Shown: piece by piece, positions 17,680 through 26,367 of the stretch
Numbering within the stretch: the stretch's first letter is position 1
How the letters are laid out: each line of letters opens with the position of its first letter
Assembly (NCBI RefSeq): GCF_009668025.1
Contig: NZ_WJXZ01000012.1
Coordinates: forward strand, 1 to 64,000
DNA from: Larkinella terrae
GTDB lineage: Bacteria > Bacteroidota > Bacteroidia > Cytophagales > Spirosomataceae
DNA length: 64,000 nt
Direction of reading: 5' to 3'
Made by a program: the position numbers and the translations under genes
The notes under the pieces: generated by a model
What the model saw: only the letters and a program-made list of their open reading frames with translations
Told to the model about the DNA's origin: nothing
The model's database searches: none

Positions 17680-18033
17680 CCAGCCCGAAGGGCTGAACGT
17701 TGGATAACCCCGGATGCAATCCGGGGCAGCAACGGATCCATCTGATACCAACCCGGCGGGATTGACTTATATCGATACGGATTACCTGGCTTCTACTGCC
17801 CGTCGGCCACACTACTCCCCGTCGGCCACACTACTGCTCGGCCACACTACTCTCCGTCGGCCACACTACTGCCCGTCGGCCACACTACTGCCCGTCGGCC
17901 ACACTACTGCCCGTCGGCCACACTACTGCCCGTCGGCCACACTACTGCCCGTCGGCCACACTACTGCCCGTCGGCCACACTACTGCCCCGGGTTGCACCC
18001 GGGGTTATCCATAGTGAAGTCCTCCGGACTTTT
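17680..18033. repeat. Inverted REP-like pair flanking a tandem array
   Basis: This gene-free stretch is a composite element. Left arm: hairpin CAGCCC-GAA-GGGCTG (lying just before 17698), then a GGATAACC tract, then hairpin CCCCGGAT-GCA-ATCCGGGG (about 17708-17726) and CAG. Right arm, inverted: the same CAG, hairpin CCCCGGGT/ACCCGGGG (about 17986-18004), GGATAACC, then hairpin AAGTCC-GGA-GGACTT (about 18016-18031). Stem bases differ between the arms but the changes are paired, so the hairpin shape is conserved. The 19-bp array lies between the arms. Confidence 0.7.
17801..17987. repeat. Tandem array of a 19-bp unit, about ten copies
   Basis: The unit CGTCGGCCACACTACTGCC starts at 17801, 17820, 17855, 17874, 17893, 17912, 17931, 17950 and 17969, with one shortened, degenerate copy at about 17839. 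Later units are identical or nearly so, as expected of recent slippage or unequal crossover. There are no spacers, so this is not CRISPR. The array lies between the SusD and sulfatase genes. Confidence 0.88.
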
Positions 18034-18050
18034 AGGTCGTTTTTATGGCT

Positions 18051-19472
18051 TTATTTATACCCGTCGTTCTGCTTCAGACTCGGATTGCGGTCGATTTCGC
18101 TTTGCGGCAACGGAAACAATACCTGGTAATCAAAAGCAACTTTGCCCCGCGCTTTGGCATATTCGATGAATTTGCCGTGCCGGATCAGGTCCTGCCGACG
18201 AAGTTCTTCCGAGAAAAATTCCCAGCCGCGTTCTTTCAGCAAGTGCGCCCGCAAGGCATCTTTGGATGCAAAATCGCCGGTTTTCAAAGCCGTCACGCCC
18301 GCCCGCGACCGCACCTGATTGATCAGGTCGATAGCTTCCTGCGTCGGGCCGTTCAGTTCGTTCAACGCTTCGGCGCGGGTCAGCAGGATGTCCGCGTAGC
18401 GATACACCGGAAAATCGTTGCCCATTACCTCGCCGGTCGCGCTCAGATCTTCTTTGAACTTGAAACTCCGCACATCGTCGGTGCCGAGCTTGATGATTTT
18501 CCCGTTGATATCCTCGTATTCCGTGATGATGGCCTGCCGCCGTTGATCCGCCGGATCGAAGGTATTATAAAAACCGGACAAGGTTTTCAACTGCGTGGCA
18601 TAATTGGTTTTCGGAGCGGTTTTGAATTTGTAATTCGGGGGAGCTGCGTGGGGCAGGTAGTTGTCGCCCAGACCGGGTTGAGCTAGGCTCGGCCGGATGT
18701 AAATGAACTCGGTATTTTTCTCGTTGGCAATGTCGAACAAATCGGTCCGGTTGGCTCCGCTGAACAGTTTATATACCCCCAGATCGACCACTTTCTGGGC
18801 GGTTTCGGCAGTTTCCTTCCATTTTTTATTGTTCAGGTAAAACCGGGTCAGCAACGATAAGGCGGCACCCTTGGTTGCCCGGCCGTATTGGGTGGCAACC
18901 GTCGGCAGGACGTCGGCCACGGCTTTGAATTCCGTTTCCACGAAGGCAATAAATTCTTCCCTTGTTGGGCGGCTGGGCCGGTCGTCGCTGCTGGTGGTGC
19001 TGCTCGTAATCAGCGGAACCGGGCCGAAAAGGTCGTACAAGGTCTGGTAGGCGCTGGCCCGCAAAAACCGGGCTTCGGCCAGAATTTGGGCCTTCCGGGT
19101 TTCGTTCATTGAAATGGCTGGCGTCTGATCCAGAATCAGATTCGTCCGGTAGATTGTCCGGTAATGCGTGGTCCAGGCGGTTTCGAAAAACTCGTGCGAC
19201 GCGTTCCAGGTAAAGTCTTCCAGCGGCTGGGCCAGGCTTCGCAAACCGCCTTCCCGGTCGATCAGCAGATCGGTATTGACCTCGGCCATCAACAGGTAAT
19301 TCCGAAAACCCCGGCGTTGTTCCACCGAATAGGCCGAATTGAGCAAACCTTCGGCGTCGTCGGCTTTCTGGAAAAAATTGTTAGGCCCGAAAGCGGAATA
19401 CACTTCTTCTTCGAGCGGATTGGCGCAGCCCGTCAATAGGCCAATGATTGCTAAATAGAATATCTTTTTCAT
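18051..19472 (-). CDS. SusD/RagB family glycan-binding lipoprotein
   Basis: 473-aa surface lipoprotein that caps the SusC transporter and binds the glycan. The lipobox is in GLLTGCANPLEEEVY, where Cys16 becomes the lipidated N terminus after cleavage. The SusD-like N-terminal domain has QRRGFRNYLLMAEVNTDLL and the helical TPR-type part ILAEARFLRASAYQTLYDLFG, a strong SusD marker. The C-terminal RagB/SusD domain has PVYRYADILLTRAEALNELNG and LLKERGWEFFSEELRRQDLIRHG as family blocks. Length is slightly below the usual 500-550. It follows SusC by about 140 bases that hold a dispersed palindrome. Together with two sulfatases it points to a sulfated glycan as ligand. Confidence 0.94.
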   Translation of the reverse strand: MKKIFYLAIIGLLTGCANPLEEEVYSAFGPNNFFQKADDAEGLLNSAYSVEQRRGFRNYLLMAEVNTDLLIDREGGLRSLAQPLEDFTWNASHEFFETAWTTHYRTIYRTNLILDQTPAISMNETRKAQILAEARFLRASAYQTLYDLFGPVPLITSSTTSSDDRPSRPTREEFIAFVETEFKAVADVLPTVATQYGRATKGAALSLLTRFYLNNKKWKETAETAQKVVDLGVYKLFSGANRTDLFDIANEKNTEFIYIRPSLAQPGLGDNYLPHAAPPNYKFKTAPKTNYATQLKTLSGFYNTFDPADQRRQAIITEYEDINGKIIKLGTDDVRSFKFKEDLSATGEVMGNDFPVYRYADILLTRAEALNELNGPTQEAIDLINQVRSRAGVTALKTGDFASKDALRAHLLKERGWEFFSEELRRQDLIRHGKFIEYAKARGKVAFDYQVLFPLPQSEIDRNPSLKQNDGYK

Positions 19473-19500
19473 GTTGATTCGATCGTTCGTTTTGTCGGAT

Positions 19501-19605
19501 TTGCCCCTAAATCCCGAGACGTCGGCCCGGCCTAAAAGGGACTTAAAACACCAGGATTCAAAAGTCCCCTTTAGGCCGGGCCGACGTCTCGGGATTTAGG
19601 GGCAA
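19501..19605. repeat. Dispersed palindrome, long family A copy
   Basis: Roughly 44-base inverted arms starting TTGCCCCTAAATCCCGAGAC and ending in the complement. They carry an inserted block GAGACGTCGGCCCGG in each arm that is absent from the short copies. The same block occurs at about 28094-28110. It lies between the SusC and SusD genes. Confidence 0.82.
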
Positions 19606-19613
19606 CCCGTCGA

Positions 19614-22600
19614 TTAAAAAGTCAGATTTAGTCCCACCGTATACGTCCGCGTCAGCGGGTACGCGTTGTAATCCGCCCGAACGTTGGACGTGCCAAACGC
19701 GCTCACTTCGGGATCAGAACCGGTGTAGTTCGTGATCGTAAACAGGTTCTGGCCGGTAACGTACACCTGGGCACTACGGATAAACTTCAGCTTTTCCAGC
19801 GGCACGTTATACGCTAACTGAATGTTTTTCAGTCGGATAAACGAGGCATCTTCGACGGCCCGGCTGTTGATGTTGGTCGCGTAGGCCACTTTGGGGGCAA
19901 TTCCGGAGGAGTTGGCGTTGGTCGGATTCGTGGGCGTCCAGCGGTCGGTGTACGACTCCGCCAGACGGTTGCGCCGGAACGAAATCGGATTTTCGGATTC
20001 CGTGCGGTTCAGGTTGAAAACGCTGCTGCCCTGCACACCCTGCAAAAAGAACGAAAGCGTCAGCGGACCATAGGCAAAGTCGTTGTTGATCCCGAACGTA
20101 TAATTCGGGAACGGCGAACCCAGAATGGTGCGGTCGGCGGTTGTGATCTGGCCGTCGCCGTTGACGTCGCGGTAACGGTATTCGCCGGGGTTCGCCAGCG
20201 GCTGCGGAGACGATTTGATGTTGTCGCCCAGTTGATACACGCCGTCGATCACATACCCGAAAAACGAGTTCAGCGGTTGGCCTTTCTGAATGATGCTGAA
20301 GTCCTTCGAAAAACCGGCTTCGCCCTGCAAAATGTACGGCAGCCCAGCCAGATCGGTCACTTCGTTGCGAATCAGCGAGAAATTGACCGACGACCGCCAG
20401 GTCAACGGTTTCTGAATGTTGACGGTATTCAGCGTAATTTCCAGCCCCTGATTTTTCATGCCGCCTACGTTTTTAAAGGTTGTCGAAAAACCGGAAGTGC
20501 GCGGAATCGGAAGCTGGAGCAATAAATCCTGGGTATTTTTGTGAAAATAGTCGATCGAGCCGGTCAGGCGGTTTCCGAATAAACCAAAATCCAGTCCTAG
20601 ATCCAGTTGCGCGGTGGTTTCCCACTTCAGATCGGGGTTCGGCAACTGCGTGGTCGACACACCGACGTACGAAACGCCGTCGAAAATGGCATTCCCCTGC
20701 GGCCCCAGCAACACCAGCGATTTGTAACTTCCGATGTCCTGATTCCCGGTCAAACCGTAGCTGCCACGCAGTTTCAGGTCCGACAAAACCGCCACACTTT
20801 TCAGGAAATTTTCTTCCTTAACCCGCCAGCCAAGCGCGACCGAGGGGAAAAAGCCAAACTTGTTGTTCTGCCCAAACCGCGACGAACCGTCGGCCCGGAA
20901 CGAAGCCGTCAGCAAATATTTATCGAGCAGGTTGTAATTGACCCGGCCCAGATACGATTGCAACTGGTTCTGGTTGCGGCCCGAACCCACATCGAAGGTC
21001 GAGCGGGCACCAGCCGCTAAATTATTGACGGACAAGGCATCCGACGAGAAATTCTGCGAACCCGCGCCCACGTAGTCGTTCTGAAACTCCTGATAGGTAT
21101 AACCGCCGAGTACTTCCAGTTTATGGTTTTCGTTGAAGGTTTTGCTGTAACGCGCCGTCAGTTCGACCAGGTAGTTGCTGGCGTTGCTCACCTGGACGTC
21201 GGCAATTCCGTTCGTGGCCTGTCCGCGCCGGGTCTGGCGCGAAATGTAACTGTCGCGACGTGCGCTCTGACGGTCGGTTCCGGCGTTGATTTTCACCGAT
21301 AATTCCGGCAAAATGAAGTATTCGGCGAAGAGGTTGCCGAACGTGCGGTTGGTCTGGGCCACATCGGTTACTTCGTTGGCCAGCGCCACCGGATTTTCGA
21401 GGTTCACGATGAGCGTCTGGGCGTAATTGCCGTTAGCGTCCCGAATGGGCAGCGTCGGGTCCTGAAAAATGGCGGTATTGACCACCCCGGCGCTTTCGTT
21501 GATGCTGACGCCGTTCGGCACAAAATCGTCTTTTACCAGACTGGTATTCAGGTTCAGGCCAAATTTGAATTTGTCGTCGTTGTAGATCAGGTTCGCCCGA
21601 CCGATGTATTTTTTGATGCCGGAACTGATAATGACGCCTTTCTGGTCGTAAAAATTCACCGACGCGTAGTAGTTGAACTTGTCCTGCCCGCCCGAAAATG
21701 CCAGTTGGTGGTTGCGGGTATAACCGGATCGGTAAATTTCCTTCTGCCAGTTGGTTCCGTCACCAATGGCGGCAATTTGCTCCGAGGTAAACTCCGGTGC
21801 CAGCCCCTGGTCTTTTTTCAGATCGTTCAGCAAACCGATGTACTGCTGGGCGTTCAGCATCGGGATGGTTTTGGTCACTTCCTGAAACGAGGTGCTGCCG
21901 TTGTAGTTGACTTTCAGTTTCCCTTTCGAGCCTTTTTTCGTGGTCACCAGAATGACGCCGTTGGCCCCGCGTGACCCGTAAATCGCTGTCGCTGAGGCAT
22001 CTTTCAGGATTTCGATGCTTTCAATATCTGCCGGATTTAGCGCGTTCAGCGGATTGCGAACGGCGCCGTCGGTAATGACCGGCGAGTTGGGCACCACCGG
22101 CGAATTGTCGATCGGCAAACCGTCGATCACGTACAGCGGTTCGTTGTTGGCGTTGATGGAGTTAGCACCCCGAATGCGGATCGTGACGCCCCCGCCCGGT
22201 TCGGCGCTGGCCTGCGTGACCTGAACCCCGGCTGCCCGGCCCGCAATCAACTGATCGACCGAGGTTTGCACGCCTTTGTTGAACTCCTTCGCATCGAGCG
22301 AGCTGACGGCACCGGTCAGGTCACTTTTTTTCTGGGTTCCGTAACCGACCACCACGACCTCGTTCAACTGCCGCGTGTCCACCAGTAACTTAATATTGAG
22401 CTGGGTTTTGCTGTTCACCGGTACTTCTTGACGCAGGAATCCGACTCCTGAAAACACCAGAACGGCCTCGCTCCCGGCCTGAAGCTGGTAATTTCCGTCG
22501 CTGTCGGTCACGGTTCCCTGCGTGGTATTTTTAATGAGGACATTGATGCCCGGTATGCCGGAACGCTCGTCTTCCGAAGTCACTTTCCCCCGGATCGTTT

Positions 22601-22697
22601 GCTGGGCATGCGTTCCTAAACTGGTTAGAAGCAGAAAAACCGGCAACAGAAACTTAAGCGTAATCCGCTCGTAGTCAATTTGGTATAAAATTTTCAT
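19614..22697 (-). CDS. SusC/RagA family TonB-dependent glycan transporter
   Basis: 1027-aa outer-membrane transporter. The signal peptide ends GTHAQ. Then come the carboxypeptidase-regulatory-like domain (IRGKVTSEDERSGIPGINVLI), the SusC-specific box LNEVVVVGYGTQKKSDLTGAVSS, the plug domain (VTIRIRGANSINANNEPLYVIDGLPID, about residues 172-200) and a 22-strand barrel ending GLNLTF with the expected C-terminal aromatic. Length is typical. It is the first long gene of the sulfated-glycan operon and is preceded at about 140 bases by a short Cys-rich open frame. No ECF sigma/anti-sigma pair is adjacent, so regulation may be by the leader or by a distant regulator. Confidence 0.95.
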   Translation of the reverse strand: MKILYQIDYERITLKFLLPVFLLLTSLGTHAQQTIRGKVTSEDERSGIPGINVLIKNTTQGTVTDSDGNYQLQAGSEAVLVFSGVGFLRQEVPVNSKTQLNIKLLVDTRQLNEVVVVGYGTQKKSDLTGAVSSLDAKEFNKGVQTSVDQLIAGRAAGVQVTQASAEPGGGVTIRIRGANSINANNEPLYVIDGLPIDNSPVVPNSPVITDGAVRNPLNALNPADIESIEILKDASATAIYGSRGANGVILVTTKKGSKGKLKVNYNGSTSFQEVTKTIPMLNAQQYIGLLNDLKKDQGLAPEFTSEQIAAIGDGTNWQKEIYRSGYTRNHQLAFSGGQDKFNYYASVNFYDQKGVIISSGIKKYIGRANLIYNDDKFKFGLNLNTSLVKDDFVPNGVSINESAGVVNTAIFQDPTLPIRDANGNYAQTLIVNLENPVALANEVTDVAQTNRTFGNLFAEYFILPELSVKINAGTDRQSARRDSYISRQTRRGQATNGIADVQVSNASNYLVELTARYSKTFNENHKLEVLGGYTYQEFQNDYVGAGSQNFSSDALSVNNLAAGARSTFDVGSGRNQNQLQSYLGRVNYNLLDKYLLTASFRADGSSRFGQNNKFGFFPSVALGWRVKEENFLKSVAVLSDLKLRGSYGLTGNQDIGSYKSLVLLGPQGNAIFDGVSYVGVSTTQLPNPDLKWETTAQLDLGLDFGLFGNRLTGSIDYFHKNTQDLLLQLPIPRTSGFSTTFKNVGGMKNQGLEITLNTVNIQKPLTWRSSVNFSLIRNEVTDLAGLPYILQGEAGFSKDFSIIQKGQPLNSFFGYVIDGVYQLGDNIKSSPQPLANPGEYRYRDVNGDGQITTADRTILGSPFPNYTFGINNDFAYGPLTLSFFLQGVQGSSVFNLNRTESENPISFRRNRLAESYTDRWTPTNPTNANSSGIAPKVAYATNINSRAVEDASFIRLKNIQLAYNVPLEKLKFIRSAQVYVTGQNLFTITNYTGSDPEVSAFGTSNVRADYNAYPLTRTYTVGLNLTF

Positions 22698-22756
22698 AGC
22701 AGAAAATAAGTTAGTTTTGATTTAAACTCATATTTAATCCACAGATTAACAAGATT

Positions 22757-22800
22757 AGTAAACACAATAGAGGTTTACTCTCCGGTCCAGGGGAAGAGAG
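22757..22800 (-). promoter_or_regulatory. Possible overlapping attenuator hairpins between leader peptide and susC
   Basis: On the minus strand, after the Cys-rich leader, CTCTC pairs with GAGAG (22796-22800 with 22778-22782) and, further on, AGTAAAC pairs with GTTTACT (22773-22779 with 22757-22763). The two stems share bases 22778-22779, so they exclude each other, which would suit a switch. Stems are short (5 and 7 bp) and no strong U-tract follows, so support is weak. Confidence 0.3.
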
Positions 22801-22836
22801 ACGGCATTCTATAAAAAATGGAGCAAATGAGGTAGC

Positions 22837-22950
22837 TTACGAACCGCAACAACAGCAGGCAGAAGTTGCTGCTGGAAGAGACGGCAAATCAGGAATTACA
22901 GACCCAACGGCCCGTAGAGAAAGCATACGTAAGTAGGTAGAATTTTTCAT
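22837..22950 (-). CDS. Short Cys-rich leader peptide (37 aa) ahead of the SusCD/sulfatase operon
   Basis: The frame starting at ATG 22950 encodes MKNSTYLRMLSLRAVGSV and onwards, ending ATSACCCCGS before TAA: four consecutive Cys codons just before the stop. The frame is open further up to 23037, but the chosen ATG gives a compact basic-start peptide. It ends about 140 bases upstream of the SusC start on the same strand. Known parallel: in Actinobacteria, short upstream frames ending in clustered Cys codons attenuate sulfur genes in response to cysteine. By inference this peptide could couple charged tRNA-Cys supply to expression of a sulfate-releasing operon. It could also be a small secreted or modified peptide. 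No homology claim can be made here. Confidence 0.55.
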   Translation of the reverse strand: MKNSTYLRMLSLRAVGSVIPDLPSLPAATSACCCCGS

Positions 22951-23175
22951 GACATCCATTCCAGTAAAGAAACAGAATTTAAATCTTCTTATTCCAGCAA
23001 TTAAGTGGAGTAACAAAGGAATGGTTAATTTGGGCATAAATCAAAATAATAGTGACAAAGCATTAAAAAGTTAAACAGAAAGACAATAAAGTACAATGAA
23101 CTTAAAAAGTGCAGCCGAAGTAGCCAGAATAAAGTTATATCGCAGACAGGAACGTCCGCGAACTATTATTTTACC

Positions 23176-24603
23176 GTGAATAGAACTGAATTTGACGCTA
23201 TTGTCGTTGGCTCCGGTCCCAATGGACTGGCAGCCGCCATCACCCTGCAACGGGCCGGGCTTTCGGTGTTGGTGCTGGAAGGGAAGACGGAGATTGGGGG
23301 CGGTTTGCGTTCAGCGGAGTTGACCTTGCCCGGTTTTATGCACGACACCTGTTCGGCTATTCATCCTCTGGCGGTCAATTCGCCGTTTTTCCGGACGTTG
23401 CCACTCAGCGCTCACGGTCTGGAATACATTGAACCGCCCGTTGCCGCTGGCCATCCGTTCGACGACGGTACGGCGGCACTGCTAACCCGGTCGGTGGCGG
23501 AAACCGCTCATTCGCTGGGTGCGGATGAAAAAGCGTATCTGAACCTTTTCAAACCGTTAATTGATCAGTGGCCCCGCATCGACGCCGACGTTTTAGGTCC
23601 GCTGACCTTTCCGAGCCATCCAATCGATTTTGCCCTTTTCGGGCTTAAAGCCCTGCCCCCGTCGACCTGGCTCGCGCACAGGTTTCAGACCAAACAGGCC
23701 AAAGGGTTGCTGGCAGGCATGGCGGCCCATTCGATCCAGCCGCTGACCAATTTCGCGACCTCGGCCATTGCCGTTGTGCTGATGACGGCGGCTCACGTCC
23801 GCGGCTGGCCGTTGCCCAAAGGTGGTTCTTACCAGATTGCCAGTGCGTTAGCGTCGTACTTCCGGTCGCTGGGGGGTAAAATAGAAACCGGTTTTTACGT
23901 TTCAGACCTCGCCCAGCTTCCTTCTTCCCGGGTGGTTTTGTTTGACATTACTCCCCGACAGCTTTTGCAAATTGCCGGACACCGGTTTTCATCGATTTAT
24001 CAGTGGCAACTGAACCGGTACCGCTACGGTATGGGCGTTTTCAAAGTGGATTGGGCGCTGGACGGCCCGATTCCGTTTACCGCCGAAGGATGTCGCCGGG
24101 CGGGAACGGTTCACCTCGGAAACACGCTGGAAGAAATCGCTGATTCGGAACGACAGGCCACCAACGGTCGCCATCCCGAAAAACCGTATGTTCTGCTGGC
24201 GCAACAAAGTCTGTTCGATTCGTCGCGGGCACCGGCGGGCAAACACACGGCCTGGGCGTATTGCCACGTTCCGAACGGTTCGACGGTCGACCGAACAGCC
24301 GCCATCGAGCAACAGATTGAGCGGTTTGCTCCCGGTTTTCGCGATCGGATTCTGGCCCGACACACGATGAATACCGCTCAGATTCAGGAGCATAACCCCA
24401 ACTACATCGGCGGAGATATCAACGGCGGTATCATCGACATCGGCCAGCTTTTTACGCGGCCCGCCCTGCGCTGGTCGCCCTACCGGACTTCCGCTAAAGG
24501 GCTATACATCTGCTCATCGTCGACACCACCGGGGGGCGGTGTTCACGGCATGTGCGGTTTTCATGCCGCCCAACGCGCTTTGAAAGATGTTTTTGGCCGG
24601 TGA
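23176..24603 (+). CDS. FAD-dependent oxidoreductase, phytoene-desaturase/PYROXD2-like
   Basis: 475-aa flavoprotein. The N-terminal dinucleotide-binding motif is DAIVVGSGPNGLAAAITLQR, followed by LVLEGKTEIGGGLRSAEL, the standard FAD-binding start of the phytoene dehydrogenase and amine oxidase superfamily. The C-terminal FAD contact is GLYICSSSTPPGGGVHGMCG. It lacks the membrane-binding hydrophobic region of CrtI and looks closer to the pyridine-nucleotide-disulfide oxidoreductase-domain 2 group. It stands alone, divergent from the glycan operon and convergent with the M81 peptidase gene only 17 bases away. The substrate is unknown. The ATG at 23176 follows an A/T-rich leader. Confidence 0.85.
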   Translation: MNRTEFDAIVVGSGPNGLAAAITLQRAGLSVLVLEGKTEIGGGLRSAELTLPGFMHDTCSAIHPLAVNSPFFRTLPLSAHGLEYIEPPVAAGHPFDDGTAALLTRSVAETAHSLGADEKAYLNLFKPLIDQWPRIDADVLGPLTFPSHPIDFALFGLKALPPSTWLAHRFQTKQAKGLLAGMAAHSIQPLTNFATSAIAVVLMTAAHVRGWPLPKGGSYQIASALASYFRSLGGKIETGFYVSDLAQLPSSRVVLFDITPRQLLQIAGHRFSSIYQWQLNRYRYGMGVFKVDWALDGPIPFTAEGCRRAGTVHLGNTLEEIADSERQATNGRHPEKPYVLLAQQSLFDSSRAPAGKHTAWAYCHVPNGSTVDRTAAIEQQIERFAPGFRDRILARHTMNTAQIQEHNPNYIGGDINGGIIDIGQLFTRPALRWSPYRTSAKGLYICSSSTPPGGGVHGMCGFHAAQRALKDVFGR

Positions 24604-24620
24604 TTCAACGCACGAAATGA

Positions 24621-26204
24621 TTACTTCGATTCGCCGGAAAGGGGCACCAGTTTGGCCGATAAGTCCGGCGTTTTCATGTCCGGGTTAAAAGGGAAAATGG
24701 GCCGGTTAATCCGTTTATAGGTCAGCCGAAACAGATCCTGATCGACTCCACCGGGTGTCAGGGCCATGATCCAGTCGGCCTGCATGGCGTATAATTCGGG
24801 CTCGAGATAGCCGATTTTTACCACGACGATATCGGATTTTCGGGGATTCAGGTTCAGACGGGTAAAATCGATTTCCTTGTGGTACGGTTTCCGTTTCTGC
24901 GTTACAATGACGCGGACACTACCTACCTTCACAACTACCTCTACTTCAGCGTCTTTGTCGCCGTAAACGATCGATTCGACCGTGCCTTTCAGCGGAACCG
25001 GCGGAGCAAACCGGGCGTCGACAATCGCCCCCGCCGTGCCGTCCACTTTGCCGCCGACACCCGCTGCAATGGCTTTTTTCACCAGACCCGGATCGGGAAT
25101 GGACGCATAAATCAACGACGGACCATCCGCCCGCTGGAACTCCGGGCGCGCCAGAATCTGCGTGATCGTCCAGGTCACGTCACCGGCCCCGCCCGCCGTT
25201 GGATTATCGCCGGTATCGCTGATAAAAAAGGGACGTTTCTGACTGGGAATAGCTTTCGCCAGCACCTCATCGAGCGTGCCGGTCGGGGCCACGAAATCGA
25301 ACTGTTTCCGGACGTTCCAGAAAGCCTGGGCCAGCTTCTCGGCCGACTGGGTTACTTTCGCTTTATCGTCGCCAACCACCATGACAACGGCGTGATTACG
25401 AGGCTCATCCGCCCACGCGTAGCTAATCCACATGCCCGCGTCGACAATCCCCGCGTTGTGGTCGGCAATGGGCGCCACCTGCTGATAAAGGCTCTTTCCC
25501 GGTTCGATGCGCGTGCTGGTTTTTTCGCCCGGCAACAGAATCGGAACAGCAATCCAGGCTTTGTAAGCGGGTTTCCCTTTGCCACTTTTAATCCGCTCGA
25601 TCAGATTGACCACGGCCCGTTCCTTGGTTTGCATGGCATCCTCGTGCGGAGCCAGCCGGTAACAGGTGATCAAATCCGTATTCTGCGCCAGTCGCCAGGA
25701 CACGCAACCGTGCAAGTCCATCGAAGTGGAAATGAGCGTTTTATAGCCAATCACCTTCCGGATTCGGGCGATAAAATCACCTTCCGGATCGTCGAGTCCT
25801 TTGACGCTCATGGCGCCGTGAATATCAAAATACAGCCCATCGTAGGGAGCGTATTTTTTGAGCGAATCCAGCGTTTTGTTGACCAGCGATTCGTAGGCTT
25901 CCCGGGTTACGGCCCCGCCGGGCAGCGATTTTCCCACGATTGTCGGAACCCACATCGCCTGTTTACGCAGGGGCGAAACCGGCAACATAAACGGATAGGC
26001 ATTGAAGACTTCGGGGCCATAGCGGGCGTGAAAGGCTTCTTCCTGTGTAACCGCCGGGGAAAATGTACTCGATTCAATTCCCAAACCCGCAATGGCAATT
26101 CGGGGCAATTTTGCTCCATTCGGGTTGGCGGTCGATTGGGCCAATCCACTACCAAGAACCGAAAACCAGGCCGTTAGGGCCAATAGAAGATGTTTCATAC
26201 CCAC
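24621..26204 (-). CDS. M81 family metallopeptidase (MlrC-like), exported
   Basis: 527-aa exported protein of the microcystinase C family. The signal peptide ends GSGLAQ. The N-terminal DUF1485/MlrC domain starts PRIAIAGLGIESSTFSP. Putative metal ligands are in LYFDIHGAM, TSMDLHGCVS and YRLAPHEDAMQ. The C-terminal MlrC domain has FFISDTGDNPTAGGAGDV and the block VVVKIGYLEPELY. Members cleave linearised microcystin in sphingomonads, but most relatives have unknown peptide or amide substrates, so a microcystin role should not be assumed. It is divergent from the M28 peptidase gene. The start MGMKHLL has an alternative ATG two codons later. Confidence 0.87.
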   Translation of the reverse strand: MGMKHLLLALTAWFSVLGSGLAQSTANPNGAKLPRIAIAGLGIESSTFSPAVTQEEAFHARYGPEVFNAYPFMLPVSPLRKQAMWVPTIVGKSLPGGAVTREAYESLVNKTLDSLKKYAPYDGLYFDIHGAMSVKGLDDPEGDFIARIRKVIGYKTLISTSMDLHGCVSWRLAQNTDLITCYRLAPHEDAMQTKERAVVNLIERIKSGKGKPAYKAWIAVPILLPGEKTSTRIEPGKSLYQQVAPIADHNAGIVDAGMWISYAWADEPRNHAVVMVVGDDKAKVTQSAEKLAQAFWNVRKQFDFVAPTGTLDEVLAKAIPSQKRPFFISDTGDNPTAGGAGDVTWTITQILARPEFQRADGPSLIYASIPDPGLVKKAIAAGVGGKVDGTAGAIVDARFAPPVPLKGTVESIVYGDKDAEVEVVVKVGSVRVIVTQKRKPYHKEIDFTRLNLNPRKSDIVVVKIGYLEPELYAMQADWIMALTPGGVDQDLFRLTYKRINRPIFPFNPDMKTPDLSAKLVPLSGESK

Positions 26205-26367
26205 AAGTTAATCCATTCACCAGAGCAGGCCAATAGTTTTAGCTTTTTCATGCGGCAGAATCCCGGCCGTCGGTGCCGAAGCCGCTTCTAGCATCAGAAA
26301 GCGGGCGTTCAATCATGCCGCTTTTCTTTTTTTAGTAACTTAGTTGTTTGAATAATTGCGACTGACC

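Noticed and set aside
17801-17987. CRISPR array
   Set aside because: Units are directly adjacent without spacers and no cas genes are present in the window.
17714-18169. Open frame across the 19-bp tandem array, giving a repetitive His/Thr/Arg-rich peptide
   Set aside because: The frame exists only because of the repeat; it has no plausible domain and overlaps the SusD 3' end on the other strand.
24621-26204. Specific microcystin degradation role for the M81 protein
   Set aside because: Only family-level similarity is visible and no mlrA or mlrB gene is nearby.
26298-26331. Terminator before the M28 peptidase gene (AAAGCGG / CCGCTTT plus T-run)
   Set aside because: No plus-strand gene ends nearby; the hairpin lies in the likely leader of the M28 gene, and its stem is only 7 bp. 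It could be a leader structure but support is too thin.
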